The translations under genes and the position numbers were made by a program. DNA of 64,000 nt from Candidatus Barnesiella excrementavium (GTDB lineage Bacteria > Bacteroidota > Bacteroidia > Bacteroidales > Barnesiellaceae): assembly GCA_019115485.1 (NCBI GenBank), contig DXDM01000043.1:1-64000 (forward strand). Direction: 5' to 3'. Within the stretch, counting starts at the first letter, position 1. The number at the start of each line of letters is the position of its first letter. The notes under the pieces are model-generated. The model had not been told where the DNA came from. It was given only the letters and a program-made list of their open reading frames with translations, and searched no databases. This document shows positions 36,581-46,360 of this stretch, one piece after another.

Positions 36581-36723
36581 AAGATTCCTGTGGGTTTTAC
36601 GGGTTATCCCGAGGGCACTGGCGGTACCATGGAGGCTGTCGGCAAGGGGCCTTGCGCTCCTCTTTTCTCCTCTTCCCCCGTGCACTCGATTTATGCAAAG
36701 ATATAAAATGTTTTTACATTTTG

Positions 36724-38250
36724 TTATATTCGGTTGGCTTTTATCTGTTTAAAGGCCTGTCCCAGATGAGCCACGATGTCGCCGGCGGTGACATACTCCT
36801 CGCCCTCTTCACGCGAGGCGATGTCGCCGGCAGTCCCATGCAGGAATACGCCGATGATGGCCGCCTCTTCGGGGGGATAGCCCTGGGCCAGCAGCGAGCC
36901 GATGATGCCGGTGAGCACGTCGCCGCTGCCTGCCGTAGCCATGCCGGGATTACCCGTCGAGTTGAAGTGTATCGAGCCGTCGGGCAGGGCGACGGCGGTG
37001 TGGGATCCCTTCAACACGACGATGATGTCGTACTTGGTAGCCACGTGGGTGGCGCATTTCAGCCGGGCGGCATCGTCGTTCATGGGGCCGAACATGCGTT
37101 CCAGCTCGTGGCTGTGCGGGGTGAGTATGGTGCGTGAGGGCAGATAGCGCAAGATGCTCTGTTCCTGGGCGATGCAGTTGAGGGCGTCGGCGTCGAGCAC
37201 GAGCGGTTGTTTCAACTCTTTGAGCAGGTGCATGAGGGCCGATACCGAGGTGGCGTTGCAACCCATGCCCGGGCCTGCGGCCAGGGCGGTGTAGCGGGGG
37301 TGAGCCGGAATCTCCTCGATGTGCTCCTCGCCTTTGTCGGGCGAGAATATCGCTTCGGGTACGGCCGTTTGCAAAATGAGGTTGGCGCAACGGGGGGCGT
37401 GGACCGACACCAGTCCGGCACCGCTGTGCAGCGCAGCCCGGGCCGCCAGTACGGCGGCTCCCATCATGCTGTATTGTCCGGCTGCCAGCAGCAGGTGTCC
37501 GTAGTCGCGTTTGTCGGAGAATTTCGCCCGGGAGTGTAACCGGCAAGCCACGTCGTCGACGGTCGTGAGGTAGTAGCCGGTTTCGGTCTCGGCTATGGCC
37601 CGGGGGTGCAGCCCGATGTCGAGCACCTTCACCTGGCCGGTGTATCGGGCATTCTCGGCAAAGAAGAAGGCCAGCTTGGGCGTTTGCAGGGTGAGGGTCA
37701 AGGCGGCCTGAATCACCCGGTCGGGCGAGGCGTCGGGATTCTGTTCCCCGAACAGACCCGATGGAATGTCGATGGAGATGACAAAGGCCCCCGACTCGTT
37801 GATATACCGTACCAGCGAGGCAAATCCACCCGAGAGCGGTTCGCGCAGCCCGGCGCCGAAGAGCCCGTCGACAACCACATCGTCGGGCTGGATAACCGGT
37901 GGGGTGAATTGGCTGCTGATTTCATAGAAATCGGGGCACCCCTTCTCCTTCAACCGGTCCCGGTTGCGGGCACAGTCGGCCGAAAGGTGGTGGTTGGGCA
38001 TTGTGTTGAACAGGTAGACAACAGGCCGGTAGCCCAGTTCGGTGAGCAGCCGGGCCGTGGCCAGGGCGTCGCCCCCGTTGTTGCCGGGGCCGGCAAAGAT
38101 ATAGAGGTGACGTTCGGGCGAAATGGTTTTGCTTATCTCTTCGGTAAGCGTCTGGGCCGCGCGCTCCATCAAGTCGATGGAGGCGATGGGTTCGTATTCG
38201 ATAGTCAGCTGGTCGAGCAGCTTGGTCGATTGAGTGGTAAACAGTTTCAT
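36724..38250 (-). CDS. nnr: Bifunctional NAD(P)H-hydrate epimerase/dehydratase
   Basis: 508 residues from the ATG at 38250. The N-terminal YjeF_N epimerase domain (about 1-215: FAGPGNNGGDALATARLL) interconverts R and S forms of NAD(P)HX; the C-terminal kinase-like dehydratase domain (about 225-500: AGPGMGCN, then LDADALN and AGSGDVLTGIIG) restores NAD(P)H using ADP. Both active-site blocks look intact. A strong promoter is present upstream. Confidence 0.95.
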   Translation of the reverse strand: MKLFTTQSTKLLDQLTIEYEPIASIDLMERAAQTLTEEISKTISPERHLYIFAGPGNNGGDALATARLLTELGYRPVVYLFNTMPNHHLSADCARNRDRLKEKGCPDFYEISSQFTPPVIQPDDVVVDGLFGAGLREPLSGGFASLVRYINESGAFVISIDIPSGLFGEQNPDASPDRVIQAALTLTLQTPKLAFFFAENARYTGQVKVLDIGLHPRAIAETETGYYLTTVDDVACRLHSRAKFSDKRDYGHLLLAAGQYSMMGAAVLAARAALHSGAGLVSVHAPRCANLILQTAVPEAIFSPDKGEEHIEEIPAHPRYTALAAGPGMGCNATSVSALMHLLKELKQPLVLDADALNCIAQEQSILRYLPSRTILTPHSHELERMFGPMNDDAARLKCATHVATKYDIIVVLKGSHTAVALPDGSIHFNSTGNPGMATAGSGDVLTGIIGSLLAQGYPPEEAAIIGVFLHGTAGDIASREEGEEYVTAGDIVAHLGQAFKQIKANRI

Positions 38251-38300
38251 GATTTTTTTCTCCGTTTTTGCCCCGGCCCGACGGCCGGACAGGCAATATG

Positions 38301-38332
38301 CAAAAATAGTGAAAGGCGGGGGCAAAGACAAA
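38301..38332 (-). promoter_or_regulatory. Promoter of nnr
   Basis: On the minus strand TTTG (38332-38329), 20 nt, then TATTTTTG (38308-38301). The expected transcript starts about 45 nt before the ATG. Confidence 0.7.
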
Positions 38333-38531
38333 CAGAAAACGAAGTTTTCAAGTCCAGCTCTGATTGAGCCGATTCCTCTCTTGTCCGGAAACAGGAAGAA
38401 AAATGGAGACCGGGAGATATTTTATTTTTCCGGCTCGCCGACCGGGGAATCCGATTCTGCAAAAATATAGTTCGTTGTTATCGGAGTTTTTGTGATTTAT
38501 TATAACTTTGTGCAATATTCAAGTATAACCA

Positions 38532-39074
38532 ATGGACACAAAAATTCAGATTAAGGACCGTTTTTTCACTCCATACATATCGAGGGAAAAGATTGCCGAG
38601 GCGGTGGCTCGGGTAGCCTCGCAGATGAACGAAGAGCTGGCGGGGAAGAACCCTCTCTTCTTGTGCGTACTGAACGGTGCGTTTGTCTTTGCCGCCGATT
38701 TGTTTCGCGAGATTACGGTCGATGCCGAGATTTCGTTTATCCGCATGAAATCGTATGAGGGCATGCAGTCGACCGGCCAGGTGAAAGAACTGTACGGTTT
38801 GCAACAGGATATTACCGGCCGCACGGTAGTGGTGGTCGAGGATATTGTCGACACGGGTTTCACGATACAGCAGTTGATACAGAAACTCAACAACCATAAT
38901 CCCAAAGAGGTGAAGGTGGCCACGTTGCTCTTCAAGCCCGAGTCGTTGAAATGCGACGTGAAACCCGATTACGTGGCGCTCGAAATTCCCCCCGCCTTTA
39001 TCGTGGGCTATGGTCTCGATTACGACGAGCAAGGGCGTAACTTGAAAGACATTTACGTCGTTGCCGAAGATTGA
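38532..39074 (+). CDS. hpt: Hypoxanthine phosphoribosyltransferase
   Basis: 180 residues. The PRPP-binding signature [13 protein letters not shown] and the early [16 protein letters not shown] segment identify it; [19 protein letters not shown] is the base-binding C-terminal part. It salvages hypoxanthine and guanine. A TAACTTTG -7 box at 38503-38510 gives a very short leader. adk follows after 42 nt. Confidence 0.95.
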   Translation: MDTKIQIKDRFFTPYISREKIAEAVARVASQMNEELAGKNPLFLCVLNGAFVFAADLFREITVDAEISFIRMKSYEGMQSTGQVKELYGLQQDITGRTVVVVEDIVDTGFTIQQLIQKLNNHNPKEVKVATLLFKPESLKCDVKPDYVALEIPPAFIVGYGLDYDEQGRNLKDIYVVAED

Positions 39075-39116
39075 ATACACCAAAGGTTGAAATAGGATAG
39101 ATAATATAAGGTAAAA

Positions 39117-39689
39117 ATGTTGAATGTAGTAATTTTTGGCGCTCCGGGTTCGGGCAAAGGAACTCAGAGTGAAAAACTGATTAACGAGTATGGCTTGTTC
39201 CATATCTCGACGGGTGATGTGTTGCGCGAGCAGATTGCCAAAGGTACCGAACTGGGCAAGACGGCCGATTCGTATATCTCGAAAGGCCAGTTGATTCCCG
39301 ACGACCTGATGGTCGATATTCTGGCCCACGTGCTCGATTCGCACGAGGAGTGCAAGAAGGGTGTGATATTCGACGGATTCCCCCGCACCATAGCCCAGGC
39401 CGAGGCTTTGACCCGCATGCTGGCCGAGCGTCAGGCTCAGGTCAATGTCGTTTTGGGCCTCGAAGTCGAGGAGCAGGAGCTGATCGACCGTCTGCTGAAA
39501 CGCGGACAGGTTTCGGGTCGCAGCGACGACAACCTGGAAACGATACAGAAACGCCTCGACGTATATCACAACCAAACCAGACCGCTCAAAGATTTCTACC
39601 AAAAAGAGAACAAATACCGGGCAATCCCCGGCATGGGCAGCGTAGATGATATTTTCGAGAGCATCAAGAGTGTAATCGGTAGCTTGTAA
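39117..39689 (+). CDS. adk: Adenylate kinase
   Basis: 190 residues, the short-lid form. P-loop GAPGSGKGTQ at residues 8-17; STGDVLREQIAKGTELG, the FDGFPRTIAQAEAL AMP-binding block and RSDDN in the lid follow. It interconverts AMP, ADP and ATP. It follows hpt and ends at a strong hairpin. Confidence 0.96.
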   Translation: MLNVVIFGAPGSGKGTQSEKLINEYGLFHISTGDVLREQIAKGTELGKTADSYISKGQLIPDDLMVDILAHVLDSHEECKKGVIFDGFPRTIAQAEALTRMLAERQAQVNVVLGLEVEEQELIDRLLKRGQVSGRSDDNLETIQKRLDVYHNQTRPLKDFYQKENKYRAIPGMGSVDDIFESIKSVIGSL

Positions 39690-39710
39690 TCGGAAATCTA
39701 TATAGGAGAA

Positions 39711-39746
39711 AGAGAGGGGGTGTACAGTCTTGTACACCCCCTCTCT
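39711..39746 (+). terminator. Terminator after adk
   Basis: A perfect 16-bp stem (39711-39726 with 39731-39746) with loop GTCT. The following T tract is short, so efficiency is uncertain. Confidence 0.75.
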
Positions 39747-39789
39747 CTTGTTCGGTACCACAGGCTTAGAGAAGGAATATCCGGGCAGA

Positions 39790-39829
39790 CGGAATAAATA
39801 AAGGGCGGTCCCGTTGCGGGGCCGCCCTT
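39790..39829 (-). terminator. Terminator of the LRR gene
   Basis: AAGGGCGG (39801-39808) pairs with CCGCCCTT (39822-39829), with an inner CCC/GGG. Read on the minus strand it is followed by a T-rich stretch. Confidence 0.75.
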
Positions 39830-39851
39830 GTCAAGTGGTGCTGTTTGGAGA

Positions 39852-41888
39852 TTATTTTACCACTTTGAAAGTCTTGACGGTGTTACCCGAAGTAACGCGC
39901 ACGATGTAGAGTCCACCGGCTGCGGGTTGGAACAATACCGACCCTTGGGCGCTATCGACACGGTCGAGCAGGTGACCGGTAGTGTTGAACAGTTCGACGG
40001 TACAGTCGCTCAACGAACCCAGTACCACTTGCAGGTGACCTGCGTTTTGAGCCACGAAGCATTCGTCGCTTCCAATCTGTTCGATGCCGGTTTGTATGCT
40101 GCCGGTGTAGTGGAGCACGATTTTCTGGTTGCGGTCGCCGTCGGTGTTCTCGACAATGCCTGCGGGAATGGTCACATAGTACTCTTTGCCGCTTTCCAGA
40201 GCGATGGGTTGAACACCCTCTTGATACTCATCGGCCGGGAACACGTTTACCTTCTGGCCACTGGCATAGGCCATCCAGCCCCCTTCGTTTACGACAGGTT
40301 CGCCAGTGAGCTCCTGACCCTTTACCATCGTTACTGCGGGGAATTGTTCCAACAGTGTGACGTTGGTGGCGAAGGTGATTTCGAGAGTGCCGAGCGATTC
40401 CAGCGCCGAGTCGTTGGCCGGGAGCACGCTCTCGGGAGCCAGCACGCCGGTGGCCGACTCGACAATATTGTCGAATTGGTAGCCCCATTCGCTATCTTCA
40501 TAGTCCGAAAGGGTTCCTTTGGGTACGTAGACCGTTACCTGTGAAGCCTCGATGTTGCCGAAGGGGTGGTCGTAACCCTCGTAATAGTTCAACATGGGAG
40601 GGGTGGCCCCCAGGCAGAATACCTCGGTGAGGGCCGTGCAACCGTTGAAGGCGTAAGCCTCGATGGTACGTACACCAGCCGGAATCGTTACCGATTTCAG
40701 CGCTTCGCATTGGGCGAAAGTCCCTTCGTATACGGCTGTGATGTTTTCGGGGAGAACCAGCGTGGGAAGTTGCGTTTTGGCAAAAGCCTGGTCGCCGAGG
40801 AGAACTACCGACGAGGGGAAGTTGATTTCGGCCAGTGCCGACTCGGAGAAGGCGTTGTCGTCGAAGGCACGCAGACCTTCGGGGACGGTCACCTTTTGCA
40901 CCTGGGCATGCGAGAAGGCACCCTCGCCTACACCCAGGCAGCCTTCGGCAATGGTGTATTCGGTGGCGTCGGCCTGGCCGGGATAGGCCATGAGCACACG
41001 ACCGTCGGCCGAGTAGAGCACTCCATCGACTGCTTTGCAGGCGGTATTACCGGCCTCTACGACAAAGGCCGTGACGCCCGTGTTGGAGAAGGCGGCATCG
41101 CCAACCTCCGATACACCGGCCGGAATGGTTACCGATGTGAGCGACGTGTTGTCGAGGAAGGCATATTGGCCTATTGTCCTGAGGCTGGCCGGGAGGTTGA
41201 TGGAGGCCAACTTGGCACACTCCCTGAAAGCGCCCTCGGCCAGAGAGTCAACCCCTTCGCCCAGCGTGACTTGGGCCAGGTTGGGGCAGAGCTGGAAGGC
41301 ATTGGTGCCAATCGACTTGCAGCTGCCGGGAATGGTTATCTTGCTGAGACCTGCTTTGTAAAAAGCGCCGCTGCCTATTGAGGTGATGTCGCCGGTAAAG
41401 GAGATGCTGGTCAGGCTTGTGTTGTTGTAGAAACAGTTTTGAGGAATCTCGGTCACGCCGGCCGGAATAGCCAGCGAGGTGAGTTTGCTGTTCGAGGCCA
41501 GGGCGTAGCTGCCCAGCGAGGTGAGGTTCTCCGACAGAACTACCTCTTCCAGATCGTAGTTGGAGTAGATGGCACTGCTTTTTAATGCCGTTACCGTGTT
41601 GGGCATTTCGATTCGGGTGATATCCGATGTCCAGTAGAAGGCATCTTCTTCGATCGAGGTGACTGTGTAGTCTTTTCCTTCATAGGAGACGGTCGCAGGG
41701 ATTACCACATCGGTAACCTTGGCTTCGCCTTCTCCGTAGGTTTCGTTGAAGCCCGATACACCCACTGTGTTCTCGCCGGTTACGGTGTATTGGATTCTGT
41801 TTGCCTCAAATGTCGTGGCCTCCTGGGCGCTTGACGCAAAAGGACAGAGTGTCGCTAAGGCGACAAAAAAGGTAACAAATTTCTTCAT
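39852..41888 (-). CDS. BspA-like leucine-rich-repeat protein with T9SS tail
   Basis: 678 residues from the ATG at 41888, which begins a signal peptide (FVTFFVALATLCPFASSAQ). Residues about 60-460 are LRR_5/BspA-type repeats (TSIEEDAFYW, IPAGVTEIPQNCFYNN and many similar units). A domain with SALESLGTLEITFATNV and YYVTIPAGIVENTDG resembles an Ig-like SbsA (Big_5) fold. The last 70 residues (LFNTTGHLLDRV to FKVVK) are a T9SS sorting domain. BspA proteins mediate adhesion to host matrix or other bacteria. It sits on the opposite strand between adk and obg. A TACCTTTG box (41926-41919, minus) is its likely -7 element. Confidence 0.88.
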   Translation of the reverse strand: MKKFVTFFVALATLCPFASSAQEATTFEANRIQYTVTGENTVGVSGFNETYGEGEAKVTDVVIPATVSYEGKDYTVTSIEEDAFYWTSDITRIEMPNTVTALKSSAIYSNYDLEEVVLSENLTSLGSYALASNSKLTSLAIPAGVTEIPQNCFYNNTSLTSISFTGDITSIGSGAFYKAGLSKITIPGSCKSIGTNAFQLCPNLAQVTLGEGVDSLAEGAFRECAKLASINLPASLRTIGQYAFLDNTSLTSVTIPAGVSEVGDAAFSNTGVTAFVVEAGNTACKAVDGVLYSADGRVLMAYPGQADATEYTIAEGCLGVGEGAFSHAQVQKVTVPEGLRAFDDNAFSESALAEINFPSSVVLLGDQAFAKTQLPTLVLPENITAVYEGTFAQCEALKSVTIPAGVRTIEAYAFNGCTALTEVFCLGATPPMLNYYEGYDHPFGNIEASQVTVYVPKGTLSDYEDSEWGYQFDNIVESATGVLAPESVLPANDSALESLGTLEITFATNVTLLEQFPAVTMVKGQELTGEPVVNEGGWMAYASGQKVNVFPADEYQEGVQPIALESGKEYYVTIPAGIVENTDGDRNQKIVLHYTGSIQTGIEQIGSDECFVAQNAGHLQVVLGSLSDCTVELFNTTGHLLDRVDSAQGSVLFQPAAGGLYIVRVTSGNTVKTFKVVK

Positions 41889-42101
41889 AGATGTTCTGTT
41901 TTTTTTGTAAATCGGGTGCAAAGGTACATAATCTCTCGAAATGTGAAAGTTTATACATAAAATCTTTATTAAAAATAGTTATTGTGAATTTTTATTTAAT
42001 TTGTTGATTTGCGTCTGTATAAAATGCTTTTCTGTACGAGCCTTTCTCAATACCTGTCGTTCCCGAAATTTGCGATAAACGGGAAGAGATGAACCCATTC
42101 G

Positions 42102-42132
42102 TTGGTCGAGTGTTACCTTTTCGTTATTTTTG
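42102..42132 (+). promoter_or_regulatory. Promoter of obg-pgeF
   Basis: TTG at 42102-42104, 20 nt, then TATTTTTG at 42125-42132, with the ATG 28 nt later. It provides a separate start for obg downstream of the inserted LRR gene. Confidence 0.7.
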
Positions 42133-42160
42133 CAACCACAATCTTAAAAGTATATAGTAT

Positions 42161-43297
42161 ATGGCAGAGTCGAATTTTGTAGATTATGTGAAGATACTTT
42201 GTCGCTCGGGCAAAGGAGGAGCCGGAGCCATGCACCTGTATCGGGCCAAGTATGTGCCCAAGGGCGGACCCGACGGCGGCGACGGTGGCCGGGGCGGAAA
42301 TATCTATTTGCGGGCCAACCGCAACTTGTGGACTCTGCTGCACTTGAAATATTCGCGGCACGTCTTTGCCGGCAACGGTTCGCCGGGCGGTGCCAATCGC
42401 AGTTTCGGCAAGGACGGCGAGGACAAGACCATCGAGGTGCCTTGCGGGACGGCGGTGTTCGATGCTGATACGGGCGAATTCCTGTGCGAGGTGACGCACG
42501 ACGGTGAGGAACTCGTGCTCCTGAAAGGGGGCCGGGGCGGTCTGGGCAACTGGCATTTCAAGTCGGCCACCAACCAGACACCGCGCTATGCCCAACCCGG
42601 CGAACCGGCCATCGAGCGCACGGTGATTCTCGAATTGAAGCTGTTGGCCGATGTGGGTCTGGTGGGTTTCCCCAATGCCGGTAAGTCGACTTTGCTCTCT
42701 ACCATTTCGGCAGCCCGTCCCAAGATTGCCGACTATCCCTTCACGACGCTCGAACCCAACCTGGGTATAGTCTCCTATCGCGACAACCGCTCGTTTGTCA
42801 TGGCCGATATCCCCGGCATTATCGAGGGGGCCAGCGAGGGCAAGGGGTTGGGCCTGCGTTTCCTGCGCCACGTCGAGCGCAATGCGGTGCTTCTGTTCAT
42901 GGTGCCTGCCGATGCCGACAGTATCCGCGGCGAGTATGAGATTCTGCTGCGTGAGTTGACGGCCTTCAATCCCGATTTGCAGGACAAGCAGCGCGTGCTG
43001 GCCGTGACCAAGTGCGACATGCTCGACGACGAACTGCTCGAAGCCTTGAAGAGCGACCTGCCCGATATTCCCACGGTCTTCATCTCGTCGGTCACGGGGC
43101 AGGGAATTACCGAGTTGAAGGATCTCCTGTGGACTCAGCTCAACGATGAGGCCAACCGGGTGATGACCCTGACACACCGCAATCTCGACGACCGTCACCG
43201 GGTGGCCGAAGAGGATAACTTCGACACGAGTGCCGGGCTTGACGATGAGGCCGACGACTTGGCCGACGTTGATAATTTCGACGAAGAGGATTGGTGA
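42161..43297 (+). CDS. obg: GTPase ObgE/CgtA
   Basis: 378 residues. Glycine-rich Obg fold at the N-terminus ([12 protein letters not shown], then [13 protein letters not shown]), G domain with GFPNAGKST and DIPG, and a short acidic tail ([17 protein letters not shown]) in place of a longer C-terminal domain. It functions in late 50S assembly and stress signalling. The stop codon overlaps the pgeF start by one base (TGATG). Confidence 0.96.
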   Translation: MAESNFVDYVKILCRSGKGGAGAMHLYRAKYVPKGGPDGGDGGRGGNIYLRANRNLWTLLHLKYSRHVFAGNGSPGGANRSFGKDGEDKTIEVPCGTAVFDADTGEFLCEVTHDGEELVLLKGGRGGLGNWHFKSATNQTPRYAQPGEPAIERTVILELKLLADVGLVGFPNAGKSTLLSTISAARPKIADYPFTTLEPNLGIVSYRDNRSFVMADIPGIIEGASEGKGLGLRFLRHVERNAVLLFMVPADADSIRGEYEILLRELTAFNPDLQDKQRVLAVTKCDMLDDELLEALKSDLPDIPTVFISSVTGQGITELKDLLWTQLNDEANRVMTLTHRNLDDRHRVAEEDNFDTSAGLDDEADDLADVDNFDEEDW

Positions 43298-44103
43298 TGA
43301 TTCTGCACACGACCGATACTTTCCGATGGTACTCTTTTTCGCTGTTCGACTCCCTGCCGGGTGTCGTCACCTTTGTGACTACACGCGGCGGCGCGGTGGC
43401 GGACGACCCTTTCTCGACCGATAATCTGGGCGAGTATACCGACGATGCTCCCGACCGGGTGGCCGTCAATCGGCAGCGGTTGCACGATGCCCTGGGGTAT
43501 GACCGGCTTGCGGCTCCCCATCAGGTGCATGGGGTAGAGGTTGCCGAGGTTACAACCGACATGCTGTCCGGTTCCGAGCGTGAATGGCGCAAGCGGCTCG
43601 ATGGGGCCGATGCCGTGATGACCGATTGTCCCGGTGTAGCCGTGGCGGTGTCGACGGCCGACTGTGTGCCGGTGTTGCTCTGCGACCCCGAGCATCGGGC
43701 CTGTGCGGCCGTGCATGCCGGTTGGCGAGGTATGGCCGCTCATATCGTGCGCGAGGCGGTAGCGTCGATGGTCCGGCGTTACGGCACGAATCCCGCTTGC
43801 CTGTTGGCCGCCGTGGGCCCCTCGATCGGTCCCGACCGTTTCGAGGTGGGCGATGAGGTGGTCGAGGCTTTTCTGTCTGCCGGGTTTGACGAGGCCGCCG
43901 TGGTGCGGCGCTATCCGTCGCGGCGGGCGCATGTCGACCTGTGGGTCGCTGCTGTCGAGGAGCTCACGGCCTGTGGTGTGGAGCTGTCGCACATCGAGGT
44001 GGCCGGTATCTGCACGCAGACCCATAGCGACGAGTTCTTCTCGGCTCGGGCCTTGGGCACCCGTTCGGGCCGCTTCCTTACCGGAATCTATTTTCAGTCA
44101 TAA
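43297..44103 (+). CDS. pgeF: Peptidoglycan editing factor PgeF (YfiH family)
   Basis: 268 residues from the ATG at 43297, overlapping the obg stop. The family motifs PHQVHGVEVAEV, STADCVPVLLCD, AAVHAGWRGMAAHIV and CTQTHSDEFFSAR are present, including the Cys/His residues that bind zinc or copper. Homologues were formerly annotated as laccase-like; PgeF removes misincorporated residues from peptidoglycan precursors in Escherichia coli. Ends at a strong terminator. Confidence 0.93.
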   Translation: MILHTTDTFRWYSFSLFDSLPGVVTFVTTRGGAVADDPFSTDNLGEYTDDAPDRVAVNRQRLHDALGYDRLAAPHQVHGVEVAEVTTDMLSGSEREWRKRLDGADAVMTDCPGVAVAVSTADCVPVLLCDPEHRACAAVHAGWRGMAAHIVREAVASMVRRYGTNPACLLAAVGPSIGPDRFEVGDEVVEAFLSAGFDEAAVVRRYPSRRAHVDLWVAAVEELTACGVELSHIEVAGICTQTHSDEFFSARALGTRSGRFLTGIYFQS

Positions 44104-44106
44104 AGG

Positions 44107-44141
44107 AAAAGGACCCTCGGGAGAAAGCCGAGAGTCCTTTT
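44107..44141 (+). terminator. Terminator after pgeF
   Basis: AAAAGGACCCTCGG (44107-44120) pairs with CCGAGAGTCCTTTT (44128-44141), with one mismatch. Confidence 0.8.
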
Positions 44142-44215
44142 GACCGCATCAGTACTTGTTCCAGCGGTCTGTCGTCCCCCTTTTTGTGCTGTCAGTCTCA
44201 GCAGGGACATCTTAT

Positions 44216-45946
44216 TTAGAGAGCCCACTCTGAGGGTGTACACTGTTCTTTTACTTCGGCGGGCACGCTCGGGAAGAAGGTAAATCCGGTTTGTTGCTCG
44301 ATATATTCCACCGATTTGCAGTAATCCGTATTGAACGTTTCGGGATAATCGCTGCGGTGTTCGAGCCAGAAGCCGATGGCTTTCAGTTCGCTGGCGTCAC
44401 ATTTACCCACGGGTTTGCCGCTGTTGCCCGAGCGGGTGCGCAGAATCACCTTGAAGTAGTGGGTGGGTACGGCACACTGCTTTGCATTGGGGTCGTAGCT
44501 GTCGAGGTAGTTCCCGTCGGAGGTCGAGGTGTAGTCTTCGCCAAAATAACAGCCTGTCACCACGTAGAGCGTGTCGTTGCACATGTTGTTGCGGACCTTG
44601 CTTTCGAGCGATTCCCAGATACCACTGTTGAAGGTGCCGTCTTGCGGAGTCATGTTCGAGGCGTAGAAGGTCTGGGCGTTCAGCTCGTAGTTGATTGTGC
44701 GGTCGCCCGATGGAATCTGATGCCCGCGTGAATAGTCCTGGTAGTAGCAGTAGGGATTGCCATAGAGCAAAGCCTGGAAGGCCGCGTCGATGAGCGGGTC
44801 GGCCGCCCAAGCCTCGGTGCGGCCGCTTGAACCCCGATAGCATTCGTGCAGCGGATAGGCTACCCACAGGGCGGCATGCTTCTCCCGGTCGAAAAGCATT
44901 GTATAGTTGCGTACTGTTTTACCTTCAAGAGAGCCGGTGTGGGTAATCACGTAGTCGTTGCTCTCGTAGAGCGGCAACTCGGGCAGCGGATAGACGGTGT
45001 TGTCGAAGGCGATAATCTGGCTCGACGGGTCGCCGTCGGTCAGTCGCACATCGTCGATGCGCATCATCTTGGCACCGTTGGCGGTACTGAACCGTATGCC
45101 GAGGGTACCGTCGGCTGCCACATCTTGCAGCGAAAACGAGCAGGTAGTGAGTTCCCAGTCCTGGGTGAGCGGGCGGGTGTAGTCGAGTTGTACCCACGAC
45201 GAGCCGTTACCCACCTCGACAATCAGGTCGGCATAGTCGAACTGCTTGTTTTCCGAGCTGCCGAATTGCAGGATAAAGTCACGTTCCTGTTCCACCCGGA
45301 TACCGTTGATGGCGACAAAACTACTGCTGCTGTTGAAATAGAGATTGTTTTTGCCCGAGGCGTAGGGTTTGTAGTCGGCCTTGGGAGAGTAGTCCGAGTT
45401 CCAGTCGCTTCGCACCGATACACTCTTTTGATCGTAGCTCTCGTTGCCTTGACCGGTACCCGTAGCGTTTTTCCAGCCGTCGAACTGGTCGAGATAGGGC
45501 CAATAGGTATTTTTTACGGCCTCCTCTTTATCGAAATCGTTGTTGTAAATAACCGTTCGCTCGATTGTGGGAGCGGCTCTCGATATGGTTACTTCGCGCG
45601 AAACCACCTCTTCGTCATTCTGCGGAACGGTCGAAATGGTGAGTTTGCAGGTTATCCCTACGGGAGCGTCGGTAATCTGTATTTGAGATTCGCCGCTGGT
45701 ACCTTCGTTCTTGTCTATTTTTAAAGCGGTATTATCGGTCTCTGCCTTCCAGTTGGCATTGGTGATGACGGTGATGATATTTTTTGTGGCATCATTTTCG
45801 TCGAATGCCAAGGTTTGAGGCGACACGGTGAGTGTAACTTCTTCGGTCGGGGTTGCCGGGATTTCGGGCTCGGTCTGTTCCTTCTCTTCGCAGGCGCAGA
45901 AAAGAGTCAGCAAAAGAGCCAACGGGTAGATGTGTGTTTTTTTCAT
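44216..45946 (-). CDS. BACON-domain lipoprotein with NUC1-type endonuclease domain
   Basis: 576 residues. Lipobox LFCAC. Residues about 35-125 resemble a BACON domain (LTVSPQTLAFDENDATKNI, then TNANWKAETDN). The middle part (about 130-330) is beta-rich and carbohydrate-binding-like (FILQFGSS, then MMRIDDVRLTDG). The C-terminal part matches DNA/RNA non-specific endonucleases: ALWVAYPLH, SRGHQIPSGDR with His409 as the expected catalytic base, and FYASNMTPQDGTFNSGIW. Ser406 replaces the first Asp of the DRGH motif. A surface nuclease could scavenge DNA for nucleotides. Minus strand, monocistronic, facing the pgeF terminator. Confidence 0.85.
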   Translation of the reverse strand: MKKTHIYPLALLLTLFCACEEKEQTEPEIPATPTEEVTLTVSPQTLAFDENDATKNIITVITNANWKAETDNTALKIDKNEGTSGESQIQITDAPVGITCKLTISTVPQNDEEVVSREVTISRAAPTIERTVIYNNDFDKEEAVKNTYWPYLDQFDGWKNATGTGQGNESYDQKSVSVRSDWNSDYSPKADYKPYASGKNNLYFNSSSSFVAINGIRVEQERDFILQFGSSENKQFDYADLIVEVGNGSSWVQLDYTRPLTQDWELTTCSFSLQDVAADGTLGIRFSTANGAKMMRIDDVRLTDGDPSSQIIAFDNTVYPLPELPLYESNDYVITHTGSLEGKTVRNYTMLFDREKHAALWVAYPLHECYRGSSGRTEAWAADPLIDAAFQALLYGNPYCYYQDYSRGHQIPSGDRTINYELNAQTFYASNMTPQDGTFNSGIWESLESKVRNNMCNDTLYVVTGCYFGEDYTSTSDGNYLDSYDPNAKQCAVPTHYFKVILRTRSGNSGKPVGKCDASELKAIGFWLEHRSDYPETFNTDYCKSVEYIEQQTGFTFFPSVPAEVKEQCTPSEWAL

Positions 45947-46360
45947 TATAGTGAAGTGATTCGATAAAAGTGATTCGATAAATTTGCGAATAAAAGTAAG
46001 TGAGAGCGCGAGATGAAAGCGAGCAATGCGTCAAATTTTGAGGTCAACGCGTCAAAAATTGGCGGGTTGCCGCATCGGTTCAGGAGAGCACTCGTGATTT
46101 TGGTAAAATAAATAGATTATAATCAGCTATTTACTGCTCGTTGGCCTGATATTGGTTTATTGTTTGGAGGAAAATAATTCCATGAGTATGTAAAAAGTAT
46201 GACGGAGTGTACTTTGAAGTGGACTTGAACCCGGATAGGGGTACCGGTTAGGGATCTGTGAGGGGCGATATGAACACAGAGTTGCATACAGGCAGGTCAT
46301 TTTTATTATCTTTGTAACCGCATCTTGTTGTAATTTGCAGGAAAAATAGAAATAGGAGGA
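45947..46360. other. Intergenic region between divergent genes
   Basis: No gene is seen. It holds two perfect 14-bp tandem units (45954-45981) next to the nuclease start codon, and a TATCTTTG box at 46307-46314 with TTG at 46282-46284 (22-nt gap) as the probable promoter of the HAD gene. The stretch 46019-46070 has two similar GCGTCAAA blocks. No promoter for the nuclease gene could be picked with confidence. Confidence 0.5.
45954..45981. repeat. 14-bp direct tandem repeat in the nuclease leader
   Basis: AAGTGATTCGATAA occurs twice in perfect tandem (45954-45967, 45968-45981), 8 nt upstream of the nuclease start codon on the coding strand. Confidence 0.8.
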
